This document shows positions 1-7,858 of a stretch of DNA of 22,821 nucleotides, one piece after another (position 1 is the stretch's first letter; the number at the start of each line of letters is the position of its first letter). Both the position numbers and the translations under genes were made by a program. The notes under the pieces were generated by a model that worked only from the letters and a program-made list of their open reading frames with translations, searched no databases and was not told the origin of the DNA. Source of the DNA: Synergistales bacterium Syner_01 (GTDB lineage Bacteria > Synergistota > Synergistia > Synergistales > Aminobacteriaceae); assembly GCA_001604435.1 (NCBI GenBank), contig LVBO01000057.1, positions 1 through 22,821 of the forward strand. Reading direction: 5' to 3'.

Positions 1-803
1 TCGCAAAACCCTCCTACTACCTCAGCAAACCGCTGTGGACCTTCGAACTCGACTTCGAGCAGAATCTCAAGATCGTCCGCATGTGCGTCGCCGCGGATAA
101 AAAGGTGATCTTCCCCTCGACGTCGGAGGTCTACGGCATGAGCACCGACACCGTCCTCGACGAGGAAGAGAGCCCGCTCATCGTCGGACCGATCAGCAAG
201 ATGCGCTGGATCTACAGCTGCGGCAAGCAGATGATGGACAGGGTCATCGTGGCCTACGGCCAGGAGAAGGGGCTCCGCTACACGCTCTTCCGCCCGTTCA
301 ACTGGATCGGTCCTCGCCTCGACACCTTCAAGGACGCCGAGGAGCGCACCGCCCGTTCCATCACGCAGATGGTCTACGACGTGCTCTCCGGACGGGGCAT
401 CACCCTCGTCAACGGCGGAGAACAGATGCGGAGCTTCACGCACATCTCCGACGGCGTCGCGGCGCTGATGGCCATACTCGCCGACGAGAAGGCGAGCAAC
501 GGAAAGATCTTCAACATCGGCAACCCGGCGAACAACGCCTCGATCAAGGAGTTGGCCCACATCATCATCGACGTGATGAAGGAAATCCCCTCCTTCAGGG
601 AGGCCGCGGAAAGGGCGACGGTGACGGTGACGCCCGCCGAGCAATACTACGGCAACGGCTACGACGACATGAAGAACCGCGTGCCCTCTATCCGGGCAAT
701 CGGCGCGGCGCTCGGCTGGGAGCCGCGAGTAGCGCTCCGCGAGGCCGTGGCGATGACCGTGGCGAGCTACCTTGATTCCGGAGAGGAGCAGAGGCGTGGT
801 TGA
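1..803 (+). CDS. arnA: UDP-glucuronate C4-decarboxylase domain of ArnA (5' end missing)
   Basis: Oxidative decarboxylation of UDP-glucuronic acid to the UDP-4-keto-pentose is the first committed step towards 4-amino-4-deoxy-L-arabinose for lipid A modification. The reading frame is open from the window edge (first full codon at position 3), so only the C-terminal part is visible. It follows the E. coli ArnA decarboxylase domain closely: an STSEVYG stretch carrying the Ser/Glu pair, a YSCGK (YxxxK) catalytic motif, a RPFNWIGPRLD segment, GGEQMRSFT with the arginine at the place of E. coli Arg619, and a YYGNGYDD stretch near the end. Whether a formyltransferase domain is fused upstream, as in E. 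coli ArnA, cannot be seen; it could be a stand-alone decarboxylase. It overlaps the next gene by 8 nt, so the two are co-transcribed and probably coupled. Confidence 0.88.
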   Translation, partial: AKPSYYLSKPLWTFELDFEQNLKIVRMCVAADKKVIFPSTSEVYGMSTDTVLDEEESPLIVGPISKMRWIYSCGKQMMDRVIVAYGQEKGLRYTLFRPFNWIGPRLDTFKDAEERTARSITQMVYDVLSGRGITLVNGGEQMRSFTHISDGVAALMAILADEKASNGKIFNIGNPANNASIKELAHIIIDVMKEIPSFREAAERATVTVTPAEQYYGNGYDDMKNRVPSIRAIGAALGWEPRVALREAVAMTVASYLDSGEEQRRG

Positions 804-1716
804 TACGGTGCTCGTCCTCAAGACGGACGTCGACACGCTGAAAGGCTACCGCGAGGGCGTCCCCCGCCTCCTGGAGCTCTTCCGCGCCAGGAAGTTGCGC
901 GCCTCCTTCTTCTTCTCCTTCGGCCCGGACAACTCGGGCAAGGCGATCCGGCGCATTTTCAAGAAAGGATTTTTACAGAAGATGCGCCGGACGAAGGCCG
1001 CATCGACATACGGGTTGGGGACCCTGCTCTACGGCACGCTGCTCCCGGCGCCGAAAATCGTGGAAAGCGAGCCAAGCGTCTTCATCAGGGCCGTCGAGGA
1101 GGGACACGACTGCGGCATTCACTGCTGGGACCACGTCCACTGGCACGACAACCTGCCGAAAATGAGCGAGGAGCAGATACGCGGGGAATTCCTAAAGGCT
1201 ATGGAGCTCTTCGAGCGGTACGCAAGGAGAACGGCGAAAAGCTGCGCAGCGCCCGGCTGGCAGGTCACGCCGTCGAGCCTGGCGATACAGGACGAACTGG
1301 GCTTCGACTACTGCAGCGACGTCCGCGGAAGCGGCTACCCCTTCCATCCTCGCATGGGAGGCCGCACATTCAGGACGCTCCAGATTCCCACGACGCTCCC
1401 CACCCTCGACGAAGTGCTCGGTGAAATCCCGGAGGACCGGATCAACGACCGGTACATGGAGCTTCTTCAGCCGGGGCTGAACGTGCACACCATCCACGCG
1501 GAGATGGAGGGAGGCGGGCGGAGCGCGCTCTTCGAGGATCTGCTGGACCGCTGCTTGCAGAGGGGCGTCGTCTTCAAGACGCTCGACGACATCGCCCTGG
1601 AGATTTCACTGAAGAAACCGATCATCCACACGTGCGACGTCGTCGCAGGAGAAACCCCGGGCCGCTGGGGGACGGTCGCCGTCCAACGATGCGCCCGGGA
1701 GGAAACGACGGAATAA
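796..1716 (+). CDS. arnD: ArnD-like 4-deoxy-4-formamido-L-arabinose-phosphoundecaprenol deformylase
   Basis: NodB-type polysaccharide deacetylase family. ArnD removes the formyl group from the undecaprenyl-phosphate-linked Ara4FN intermediate at the inner membrane. I chose the GTG at 796 (306 residues) because AGGAG at 784-788 lies 7 nt upstream and the protein then begins like E. coli ArnD (MVDTVLVLKTDVDT against a similar RIDVDT start); the frame is open further upstream to a TTG at 772. Visible motifs are the TDVDT metal/catalytic aspartate region (residues 10-14), FFFSFGPDN (38-46), the metal-binding HCWDHVHWH (109-117), AAPGW (151-155), SDVRG (174-178), and VHTIHAEMEG (230-239). It follows the ArnA-type gene with an 8-nt overlap and ends inside a terminator palindrome, so it is the last gene of this arn operon. 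The C-terminal 20-30 residues extend beyond the E. coli protein and are of unknown meaning. Confidence 0.88.
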   Translation: MVDTVLVLKTDVDTLKGYREGVPRLLELFRARKLRASFFFSFGPDNSGKAIRRIFKKGFLQKMRRTKAASTYGLGTLLYGTLLPAPKIVESEPSVFIRAVEEGHDCGIHCWDHVHWHDNLPKMSEEQIRGEFLKAMELFERYARRTAKSCAAPGWQVTPSSLAIQDELGFDYCSDVRGSGYPFHPRMGGRTFRTLQIPTTLPTLDEVLGEIPEDRINDRYMELLQPGLNVHTIHAEMEGGGRSALFEDLLDRCLQRGVVFKTLDDIALEISLKKPIIHTCDVVAGETPGRWGTVAVQRCAREETTE

Positions 1717-1752
1717 AAAAGAGGGGGCTCGCAAGCCCCCTCTTTTTTATTC
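1711..1752. terminator. Bidirectional intrinsic terminator between arnD and chemoreceptor 1
   Basis: Two perfect 19-base arms (1711-1729 and 1734-1752) surround a 4-base CGCA loop. The G/C core GAGGGGGCT is flanked by six A on one side and six T on the other, so it works in either direction between these convergent genes. The arnD stop codon TAA (1714-1716) lies inside the left arm. Confidence 0.93.
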
Positions 1753-1757
1753 CGTAC

Positions 1758-3785
1758 TTATTTCAACGGCACGAGCGCTCCGCCGGCAGCCTCATCATCA
1801 TCCACCTTGAAACGCTCCGACATCCGACGCAGATCCTCGGCGGTCTCGCTGACCTCCTGCGAGCTGGTCGCTACGTTCTCCATCGCGGCGGCGGTCTCCT
1901 CCATGGCGGCCGCCATGCTCTGCACGTTGTCGTCGGTGCTCTCCATCACGGTCGCGCTGGCGTTGATCAACGCGATGACCTTGTCGGACTTGGCGACCTC
2001 CTCGTCGGTCGTCTTGATGATCTTGCGCACATCTTCGATGGAGCTTTCGATCGCCTCCTTGATTTTTTGAAGCGCATCGCCTGCGTCGTGCGCGACTGCG
2101 ACTCCCTCGGTCACCCCTTCCTGACTCTTCTGCATGGAGGAGACTGCGGAGCGGGTTCCCTCAAGGATTTTGGCCACGAGTTCGGAGACCTCCCGCGCCC
2201 CCTTCTGGGACTGTTCGGCGAGCTTTCGAACCTCTTCGGCCACCACGGCGAAGCCGCGTCCCGCCTCGCCTGCGCGGGCGGCCTCGATCGCCGCGTTCAG
2301 AGCGAGCAGATTCGTCTGGTCGGCGATTCCGGTGATCGTTTCGCCGACGACGCCGATACGCGCCGAGAACGTATCCAGCTGCGCAAGGAACGCCTCCGTC
2401 TCCGAGACCGCCTCCTTCACCGACTCCATCTGCGTTATGGTTCTCTCGACGGTCTCCCTTCCCTGGAGCGCGGCGGAAGCCATCTCCTCGGAGTTCTTGT
2501 CGGCCTTCGTCGCAAGGTTTTGCGCTATCTGTATCAGACTGCTCATTTCGAGCATCACCATCGAGGCTTCGACAGTGTCTTTTCGTCCGTCTCTCGTCTT
2601 CTCAGCAAGCGTCGCGTTGCTCTCCGCCATCTCGCTGACGGTGCTCGTCACCTCTTCGGTCGAGGCCGCCGTCTCCTCGGAGAGCGCGGAAAGATTGACC
2701 GCCTTCTCCTTCAAATCGTGCACCATTTCCCGCTGAACATGGATCATATCGGCGAGCGCGTCCGCCATGCGCCCGATCTCATCCTTCGTCGATATTTTGA
2801 AATCGCTCCTGAGAATCGTGAGATCGCCGCCCTTCGCCCTCTCGGCGAGCTTTTGGACAGTCTGCACCGGACGGGCGATGGAGTTGCCTATGAGGAGAGA
2901 GATGATCGCGAACGCAACGATGACGAAGAGCACGATGATCGCAATGGTCCACGAGAGATCGACCGCGGTCGCCTTGATCTCCCGTTCCAGCACCGTGACG
3001 ACGAACGTCCAGCCGGGCGATCCGGCGATAGGAGCGAAGAAGACGTACGCGGGAGTTCCGTCGAATCGTTTGTGCAGTTCGAACCCCGTCTCTTTCGCGG
3101 ACATCCTCTTCCATACCGTCGTGTACGCCGCGTCCTGGCGCACATCGAACTTCCCTATATGTTCCCTGTCTCGGTGCGCGGCGACGATACCCCCGCCGTC
3201 GACGATCCATCCGAACCCGGTCTCGCCCACCCGCACGGCGTCGACGAGTTCCTGCAGGTTCTGCAAGAGCACCGTCGCGACAAAAACACCCGCGGGTTTG
3301 CCATCCGCCCCTGGGAGGACGTGGGCGATCACGAACACAACGTTTCCCGTAACCAGAGAGATCATCGGATCGGAGACGACATACTGCTTCCGCCCCTGCA
3401 TGAGCTCTTTAAAATAGGGCCTCTGCGAGATATCCGCCGCCGTCCCGCCCGTTCCGCGGACACGCCCGTCGAGCCCCGCGACGAAGAGCATCTCGAAAAG
3501 GCGCCGATGTTTCGTCACCTGCCCTTCGAGAAACGCCTCCACATTCTTCCACTCAAGAGAACGAACCACGTCCATCTCCGCGAAAGCGCCCGTCAGATTG
3601 ACCATGTTGTCCAGCCACTCCGACAGGCCTACGGAACTCGCCCTCGAAATCTGCAGCGCCATATCTTCGGTAAGGTCGGTCACCTTGCCGTCGACGCGAG
3701 CGTAGAGCGTCACTCCCATGATCGTCATAAACACAATCGTCGCGGCAATAAAAGAGGTCATGATCTTCGTCCGTATGCTCTTCAA
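1758..3785 (-). CDS. Methyl-accepting chemotaxis protein with dCache-type sensor (chemoreceptor 1)
   Basis: Transmembrane chemoreceptor of 675 residues that would pass ligand state to CheA/CheW at the inner membrane. Order of parts: TM1 about 8-29, a periplasmic sensor about 34-275 that looks like dCache_1 (YFKELMQGRKQYVVSDP, then GETGFGWIVDGGGIVAAHRD), TM2 about 279-300, HAMP about 301-353, and a long cytoplasmic coiled coil whose hairpin tip (IADQTNLLALNAAIEAARAG from 487, then GRGFAVVAEEVRKLAE) matches the MCP consensus. There is no C-terminal CheR/CheB-tethering pentapeptide. I used the TTG start at 3785, which gives a normal MCP N-terminus (MKSIRTKIMTSF); the upstream region has GGATGG-type ribosome-binding sequence but no better in-frame start. 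The gene stands alone, convergent with arnD and divergent from the gene at 4047. dCache receptors often bind amino acids, but the ligand here cannot be read from the sequence. Confidence 0.93.
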   Translation of the reverse strand: MKSIRTKIMTSFIAATIVFMTIMGVTLYARVDGKVTDLTEDMALQISRASSVGLSEWLDNMVNLTGAFAEMDVVRSLEWKNVEAFLEGQVTKHRRLFEMLFVAGLDGRVRGTGGTAADISQRPYFKELMQGRKQYVVSDPMISLVTGNVVFVIAHVLPGADGKPAGVFVATVLLQNLQELVDAVRVGETGFGWIVDGGGIVAAHRDREHIGKFDVRQDAAYTTVWKRMSAKETGFELHKRFDGTPAYVFFAPIAGSPGWTFVVTVLEREIKATAVDLSWTIAIIVLFVIVAFAIISLLIGNSIARPVQTVQKLAERAKGGDLTILRSDFKISTKDEIGRMADALADMIHVQREMVHDLKEKAVNLSALSEETAASTEEVTSTVSEMAESNATLAEKTRDGRKDTVEASMVMLEMSSLIQIAQNLATKADKNSEEMASAALQGRETVERTITQMESVKEAVSETEAFLAQLDTFSARIGVVGETITGIADQTNLLALNAAIEAARAGEAGRGFAVVAEEVRKLAEQSQKGAREVSELVAKILEGTRSAVSSMQKSQEGVTEGVAVAHDAGDALQKIKEAIESSIEDVRKIIKTTDEEVAKSDKVIALINASATVMESTDDNVQSMAAAMEETAAAMENVATSSQEVSETAEDLRRMSERFKVDDDEAAGGALVPLK

Positions 3786-3895
3786 CGCCCATCCACCATC
3801 CTTTCAGCCCTTTTTCCCGGACCTGTTTTCACCGCCGCGGGATTTACAAGTACGAGAACGCACGCCTGTCTCTCTTGAATTCTTCCCTTATTTCA

Positions 3896-3936
3896 TTATC
3901 GATATGGAGCACGTCGTAGTTTTCTGCTAGTATAAC
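3896..3936. promoter_or_regulatory. Possible divergent promoter elements between chemoreceptor 1 and the DUF2993-like gene
   Basis: On the + strand a TATAAC at 3931-3936 could be a -10 box for the gene at 4047, but no good -35 is visible. On the - strand ATCGATAA (complement of 3896-3903) resembles the flagellar/chemotaxis sigma-28 -10 GCCGATAA, with AAAACTAC 12 nt upstream where TAAAGTTT is expected at about 11. Both are weak matches by eye. Confidence 0.25.
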
Positions 3937-3958
3937 CTAATAAGGACAAGAGCAAAAG

Positions 3959-4028
3959 CCTCCGAAAAAGAGAGGAGGTACTTTATCAACACTATTCCTT
4001 TAGCAAGAAAAAATATAGAAAATATTTT
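3959..4028 (+). promoter_or_regulatory. Two small hairpins in the leader of the DUF2993-like gene
   Basis: CCTCC (3959-3963) pairs with GGAGG (3974-3978), hiding a Shine-Dalgarno-like sequence that is not followed by any start codon at a usable distance. An AT-only repeat, AAAATAT (4010-4016) and ATATTTT (4022-4028), lies just before the true ribosome-binding site GAGGAGGA at 4033-4040. Function unknown. Confidence 0.3.
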
Positions 4029-4046
4029 ATTCGAGGAGGAAAAAAC

Positions 4047-4820
4047 ATGACAAAAAGAACCTTTTCCATTGTATTTGTATTCGTTTTTCTTTTCGTGGCG
4101 TTCTCCGCTTGGGGGGAACAGCCCACCCGGGAGTTCCGCGGACACTTCGAGCCTGCGAATAACGGGGAGCGGCTGCTTGCGCTGCTCGTATCGCTGACCG
4201 ACCCCGAATCGATGGAGCTCCGGATGGACCAGCAGCCGGACAACGACGGGAACGTACGCAACATTTCCATCTTCATACAGGGGGCTTCCATCGGAGGGTT
4301 CCGGGTGGAGAAGATCGCGGTCGAGTCGTCCTTCCTGGAGCTGAACCGCCCGTCGGAGTGGCGGATGGGCGATCGGGATTCGCTCAAGGTCGGAAACGTC
4401 CTCCGCAGCAATGTGGAACTCGTCGCGCTCGAAAAGGACATCAACGCGGCCCTGACCTCTTTCGCCGGAGGCGACTGGAGGCGGATATCCGTCGATCTGA
4501 AGAAGGGGATGGTCAGCGCGCGCGGAAACTACCGCTCGGGCTCCCTCGACATCCTTGCGGAGGTGTCCACGAAACTGGAAATCCGGCAGGGGAAGCAGAT
4601 CTGGCTGAAGGATACCGCGATCAAGATCAACCACGACGACCAGACGGACGTCATCCGCAAAGAGCTGGCGAAGATTCAGCCCGTCGTCGACATCGGGCAG
4701 TTTCCCTTCCCGGTGACGCTTGCCGTCCTCAGCGTGGATGAACAGAAGATCGTCTTTTCGACGAGAACGCTTCCCAAGCCGGTCAAAGGGATCTTCTACC
4801 GCTATGTTCGCGGCTCCTGA
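4047..4820 (+). CDS. Exported DUF2993/LmeA-like protein
   Basis: A 257-residue protein with a clear signal peptide (MTKR, then a phenylalanine/valine-rich core to about residue 20, cleavage about 21-23), so it acts outside the inner membrane. After a polar linker the body (about 40-245) alternates amphipathic strands, with IFIQGASIGGFRVEKIAVESSFLELN at 75-100 resembling the core of DUF2993 (LmeA-type phospholipid-binding proteins). The family call is by pattern only and is moderate. I see no catalytic motif, lipobox or second membrane segment. ATG at 4047 is preceded by GAGGAGGA at 4033-4040. Its 3' end overlaps the end of truD on the opposite strand by 19 nt, leaving no space for a dedicated terminator. 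Confidence 0.8.
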   Translation: MTKRTFSIVFVFVFLFVAFSAWGEQPTREFRGHFEPANNGERLLALLVSLTDPESMELRMDQQPDNDGNVRNISIFIQGASIGGFRVEKIAVESSFLELNRPSEWRMGDRDSLKVGNVLRSNVELVALEKDINAALTSFAGGDWRRISVDLKKGMVSARGNYRSGSLDILAEVSTKLEIRQGKQIWLKDTAIKINHDDQTDVIRKELAKIQPVVDIGQFPFPVTLAVLSVDEQKIVFSTRTLPKPVKGIFYRYVRGS

Positions 4821-5986
4821 CCCCCTCCCTCTTCGGCGCTCTTGAGCATCATCGTGGCGTAACTGCCGCGCGGGAGGAAGAAGTCGACGCGAAGCGCGGT
4901 TTTTCCGGGGAAGAGGGCATCCTCTTCCCTTTTCCATGTCATGTTCTCCGGAATCACGGCGCAGGCGCGCGGGAAGGAGGAGAAGTACGCCTGCTCGACT
5001 TCTTTCAGCCTGAACTTCGAGAGACGGACGCCCCGTTCGAAGAGCACGGAGGAGAAGACGTCTCCCAAATCCGGGGGAAGCTGCGGCATATCCGGCGCCG
5101 CCGTGTGCATCGGCTCGGTAAGCAGGCGCGAAAGCAGCGCTTCGTCGAGCATGCGGTACTGAAGGAGTTCGCCGGTCTTCACCGGCACGGGAAAGAACTC
5201 TCCCGGCTGCTTCGAAAGGAAGCGGCAGAGCGTCTCGTTCCATAAAAAACTCTGATAGGCCGAGAAGTAGAGCCCCATCTCCTGCGCCGGGATGAGCTTG
5301 AGACATGCTCTGTACCCGCCCTCCCCCTTGCGGCGGAGGATGTCGAGCATCTGCTTCAACAGAGGTTCGGGACAGAGCGGCGCCATCTCCTCCCACTTTC
5401 CCCAGAGTGCGGCGAGCTGCGCCTTTCTTTTTTTGAGCGGCAGGGGCGCGTCGGGGTGCCGGAAGGAGAAGTACTTCCTGAGGGCCGGTCCGAAGCGTCG
5501 TTTCACCAGCATCTCGGCGAAAAACTCGCCCTTCTCTCCCACGTTGCCGAAGCGCTGGTCGTCGAAGTAGTTGGCGAAGCCGCGCGCGGCGATCCGCTCC
5601 AGCCGCGCCTCGCACGCACCGGCCTCGGCGGCTGTCATGTCGCGGAGCGCAGCGGAGAAACGGTTGCCTTTCAGCACGGACGGCGCGAGGTGCGCCGTGG
5701 AGTAGCCGGCGAAGCGGATGACGAACCCCTTTCCTTCGTAGGCAAGGTCGTACTTCGACGGGACGGAGACGTGCTGGAGCGTGTGCGCGTGCCGGTCTTT
5801 CTTCCCCACCGAGCGGATCTCGGCCAGCGGCACGCCGCGCGCGTTCGCCGCCTCCTGCACCGCGTCGGCGGTGTTCCACCCCTCCTTCTCAAGCAGGAAG
5901 ACGCGGAACGGCGCTTCCTTCTTCGCCGGAGCGAAATGAAGCACTTCTTCCACACGAAAATCGTCGGGAGCCGTCTTGATTCGCAT
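4802..5986 (-). CDS. truD: tRNA pseudouridine(13) synthase TruD
   Basis: Isomerises uridine 13 of certain tRNAs to pseudouridine in the cytoplasm. The 394-residue protein has the TruD hallmarks: an N-terminal DDFRVEEVL (8-16), the catalytic motif VGKKDRHAHTLQ with the nucleophilic aspartate at residue 64, GNRF at 107-110, and the family signature NYFDDQRFG at 139-147 (usually NYFGxQRFG). LYFSAYQSFLWNE near 234-246 matches the C-terminal part of the fold. ATG at 5986 has GGAGGGG 8 nt upstream. It is the last gene of the leftward block, 26 nt after the FAD oxidoreductase, so the two are probably co-transcribed. The last 19 nt overlap the convergent gene. Confidence 0.93.
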   Translation of the reverse strand: MRIKTAPDDFRVEEVLHFAPAKKEAPFRVFLLEKEGWNTADAVQEAANARGVPLAEIRSVGKKDRHAHTLQHVSVPSKYDLAYEGKGFVIRFAGYSTAHLAPSVLKGNRFSAALRDMTAAEAGACEARLERIAARGFANYFDDQRFGNVGEKGEFFAEMLVKRRFGPALRKYFSFRHPDAPLPLKKRKAQLAALWGKWEEMAPLCPEPLLKQMLDILRRKGEGGYRACLKLIPAQEMGLYFSAYQSFLWNETLCRFLSKQPGEFFPVPVKTGELLQYRMLDEALLSRLLTEPMHTAAPDMPQLPPDLGDVFSSVLFERGVRLSKFRLKEVEQAYFSSFPRACAVIPENMTWKREEDALFPGKTALRVDFFLPRGSYATMMLKSAEEGGGQEPRT

Positions 5987-6012
5987 CTGTTCATCCCCTC
6001 CGCGGACAGGCC

Positions 6013-7389
6013 CTAGGCCAGCGCGCCGCGCGCCGCGACGACGCCGCTCGCCGCGGCCTGTATGATTCCCCTGCTGACGCCCGCGCCGTCTCCCGCCATG
6101 AACAGACGTTCGATGATCGGCACTTCCAGGTTTTTCCGAAGTTCGAGCCTCAGAGAGTACAGTTTGATCTCCACCCCGTAGAGCAGCGTGTCGTTCTGAT
6201 TGACTCCCGGCATGATGGAGTTGAGGCCGTCAAGAAACTCCACGACGTCCGTCAGGTAGCGGTGCGGCAGCACGAGGCTGAGGTCGCCCGGCTGAGCGTT
6301 CGCGGTCGGAGTGATCATCCCGCGGTCGATGCGCGACTGCGTCGAACGTCTGCCGTCCCGGAGATCGCCGAGCCGCTGCACCAGAATTCCCCCTCCGGCG
6401 AGCATGTTCGCCAATTTCGCGACGTGCGTGGCGTACCCTATGGGATCGTTGAACGGCTGCGTGAAGTTTTTCGTCACCAGGATGGCGAAGTTCGTGTTTC
6501 GCGACTTCACATTCTTCAGGCTGTGTCCGTTCACGGTGACGAGGTCGTGCGCCTGGTTGTATTCATAGACGACGAACCCCGAAGGATTCATGCAGAAGGT
6601 GCGGCACCTGTCGTCGAAGGTCGGCGTATTGTACAGGCATTTGATCTCGTAGAAGTGCCGCGTGAGGTCTTCGCAGACGCTGTCGGGAACTTCCACCCGC
6701 ACGCCGATATCCACCGGCATGGAGGCTATCGGGATGTTCAGTTTCGCGACGACGCCGGCCAGCCAGGAAGCCCCCTCCCTTCCGGGGGCGACGATGACGC
6801 TCCCGCTTCGGAGGACGGTTCCGTCGGCAAGGACGACGCCGCAGGCGCGCCCGTTCTCGATCAGCAAATCCTCGACGAACGTTCCCATCATAATTTCGCA
6901 CTTCGGCTTCAGCGCCTCGTACATGTTGTTGAGCACTTCGCGCGAGGCGTCCGTGCCTATATGGCGGATCCGCGCGGGGAGAATCTTGATCCCGACGCTG
7001 GAGGCCTTCCTGATGGTCTCGCGGACGATGTCGCCCGAAGGTTCGTAGGCGTGGTTGTCGGCGCCGTACTCGACGAACACCTTGTCCACGTGCGCGATCA
7101 TGTCGAGGAGCGCGTCCTCCCCGATACTCTCCTCGAGGTTTCCGCCGAAGCCCGTGGTCAGCGTGAGTTTTCCGTCGGAGGCCGATCCCGCCCCCCCCCA
7201 CCCCGAGACGATGCTGCACGAAGAACAGTTCAAACAGGTCTTGCTCGTCCCCTCGACGATCGGGCACTTGCGCTCGCGGATCAAGCGTCCCTTGTCGATG
7301 ATCAGCACTCTTTTTTCCTGCCGCACGCACTCCATGGCGGCGAAGATTCCGGCAGGACCGGAACCTACTATAATGACGTCGTACATCAT
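6013..7389 (-). CDS. FAD-dependent oxidoreductase of the COG2509 type
   Basis: A 458-residue cytoplasmic flavoprotein. The N-terminal Rossmann motif GSGPAG (9-14), an acidic residue at the end of strand two (IDKG, 31-34), and a C-terminal MAGDGAG (431-437) show FAD binding. Between them is a conserved-looking block CPIVEGTSKTC (42-52), LNCSSC (53-58), then WGGAGSASDGKLTL; the cysteines at 42, 52, 55 and 58 are spaced C-x9-C-x2-C-x2-C. This layout matches the 'uncharacterised FAD-dependent dehydrogenase' family, whose substrate is not established. The frame opens at a GTG at 7398, but GGAAG is 8 nt upstream of the ATG at 7389, so I chose that; the ATG at 7386 is also possible. It sits 98 nt after the zinc-ribbon gene and 26 nt before truD. 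Confidence 0.87.
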   Translation of the reverse strand: MMYDVIIVGSGPAGIFAAMECVRQEKRVLIIDKGRLIRERKCPIVEGTSKTCLNCSSCSIVSGWGGAGSASDGKLTLTTGFGGNLEESIGEDALLDMIAHVDKVFVEYGADNHAYEPSGDIVRETIRKASSVGIKILPARIRHIGTDASREVLNNMYEALKPKCEIMMGTFVEDLLIENGRACGVVLADGTVLRSGSVIVAPGREGASWLAGVVAKLNIPIASMPVDIGVRVEVPDSVCEDLTRHFYEIKCLYNTPTFDDRCRTFCMNPSGFVVYEYNQAHDLVTVNGHSLKNVKSRNTNFAILVTKNFTQPFNDPIGYATHVAKLANMLAGGGILVQRLGDLRDGRRSTQSRIDRGMITPTANAQPGDLSLVLPHRYLTDVVEFLDGLNSIMPGVNQNDTLLYGVEIKLYSLRLELRKNLEVPIIERLFMAGDGAGVSRGIIQAAASGVVAARGALA

Positions 7390-7487
7390 GAGACGCACTT
7401 CCTTTCATAGCGTCCTTGAAAAAGCGCTCGTTCGTCTCTTTCGCCGTCGGACGCGAGCCGGCTGTTTATTTTATATAGAAGAAGGCG

Positions 7488-7853
7488 CTACCTTCCGCTT
7501 CTGTCGTATCTCGAACTTCCTCTGATATTTTTCCGGAGCTTCCGAAGTATTTCGAGATTTCTCGCAATCTCGTCGGCGTTCCCTTCGCCTGCGAACGATT
7601 CGATCTGAATCTTCCCCATCTTCACAAGCAGATTGATCGCCTTCGTATCTATTCCCAGTTCGTCGGCGAGCTGCTGTATCGTTACTTTCCTGTGCCTGCC
7701 CGCCTCCGCGGTATTGTCCCGCAGATACCCCCATGCGAGCATGTAAATACCTTGCACCTCCTGAGCGCACGGAGGGCAGAGCGACACCTGCTGCTTCTCA
7801 TCGCCCTCGTCGAACCATGCCTTGCCGCAATATTCACATATCCTCAACGCCAT
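7488..7853 (-). CDS. Small zinc-ribbon plus helix-turn-helix protein, YvyF-like
   Basis: A 121-residue protein. Two CxxC knuckles (Cys6/Cys9 and Cys26/Cys29) make an N-terminal zinc ribbon; about 57-80 (VTIQQLADELGIDTKAINLLVKMGKI) reads as a helix-turn-helix; the tail from about 98 is rich in arginine and lysine. This arrangement recalls B. subtilis YvyF (TIGR03826, a flagellar-operon-associated protein), but no flagellar gene is nearby, so a role in motility is only a guess. The ATG at 7853 has GGGAGG 9 nt upstream, and that Shine-Dalgarno lies within the last codons of the kinase gene, whose stop is 5 nt before the ATG. Translation of the two is therefore probably coupled. Confidence 0.8.
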   Translation of the reverse strand: MALRICEYCGKAWFDEGDEKQQVSLCPPCAQEVQGIYMLAWGYLRDNTAEAGRHRKVTIQQLADELGIDTKAINLLVKMGKIQIESFAGEGNADEIARNLEILRKLRKNIRGSSRYDRSGR

Positions 7854-7858
7854 ATGCG

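Noticed and set aside
1632..3878. 748-codon open frame on the + strand
   Set aside because: It lies antisense to chemoreceptor 1 and has the His/Arg/Asp/Leu-rich composition typical of a GC-rich antisense frame; no family motif or ribosome-binding site.
3972..3978. GAGGAGG Shine-Dalgarno-like sequence
   Set aside because: No ATG, GTG or TTG at 4-14 bases downstream that opens a frame, so no small gene is supported.
3927..5879. 650-codon open frame on the - strand
   Set aside because: Shifted-frame shadow of truD and antisense of the DUF2993-like gene; Arg/Ala/Gly-rich and without motifs.
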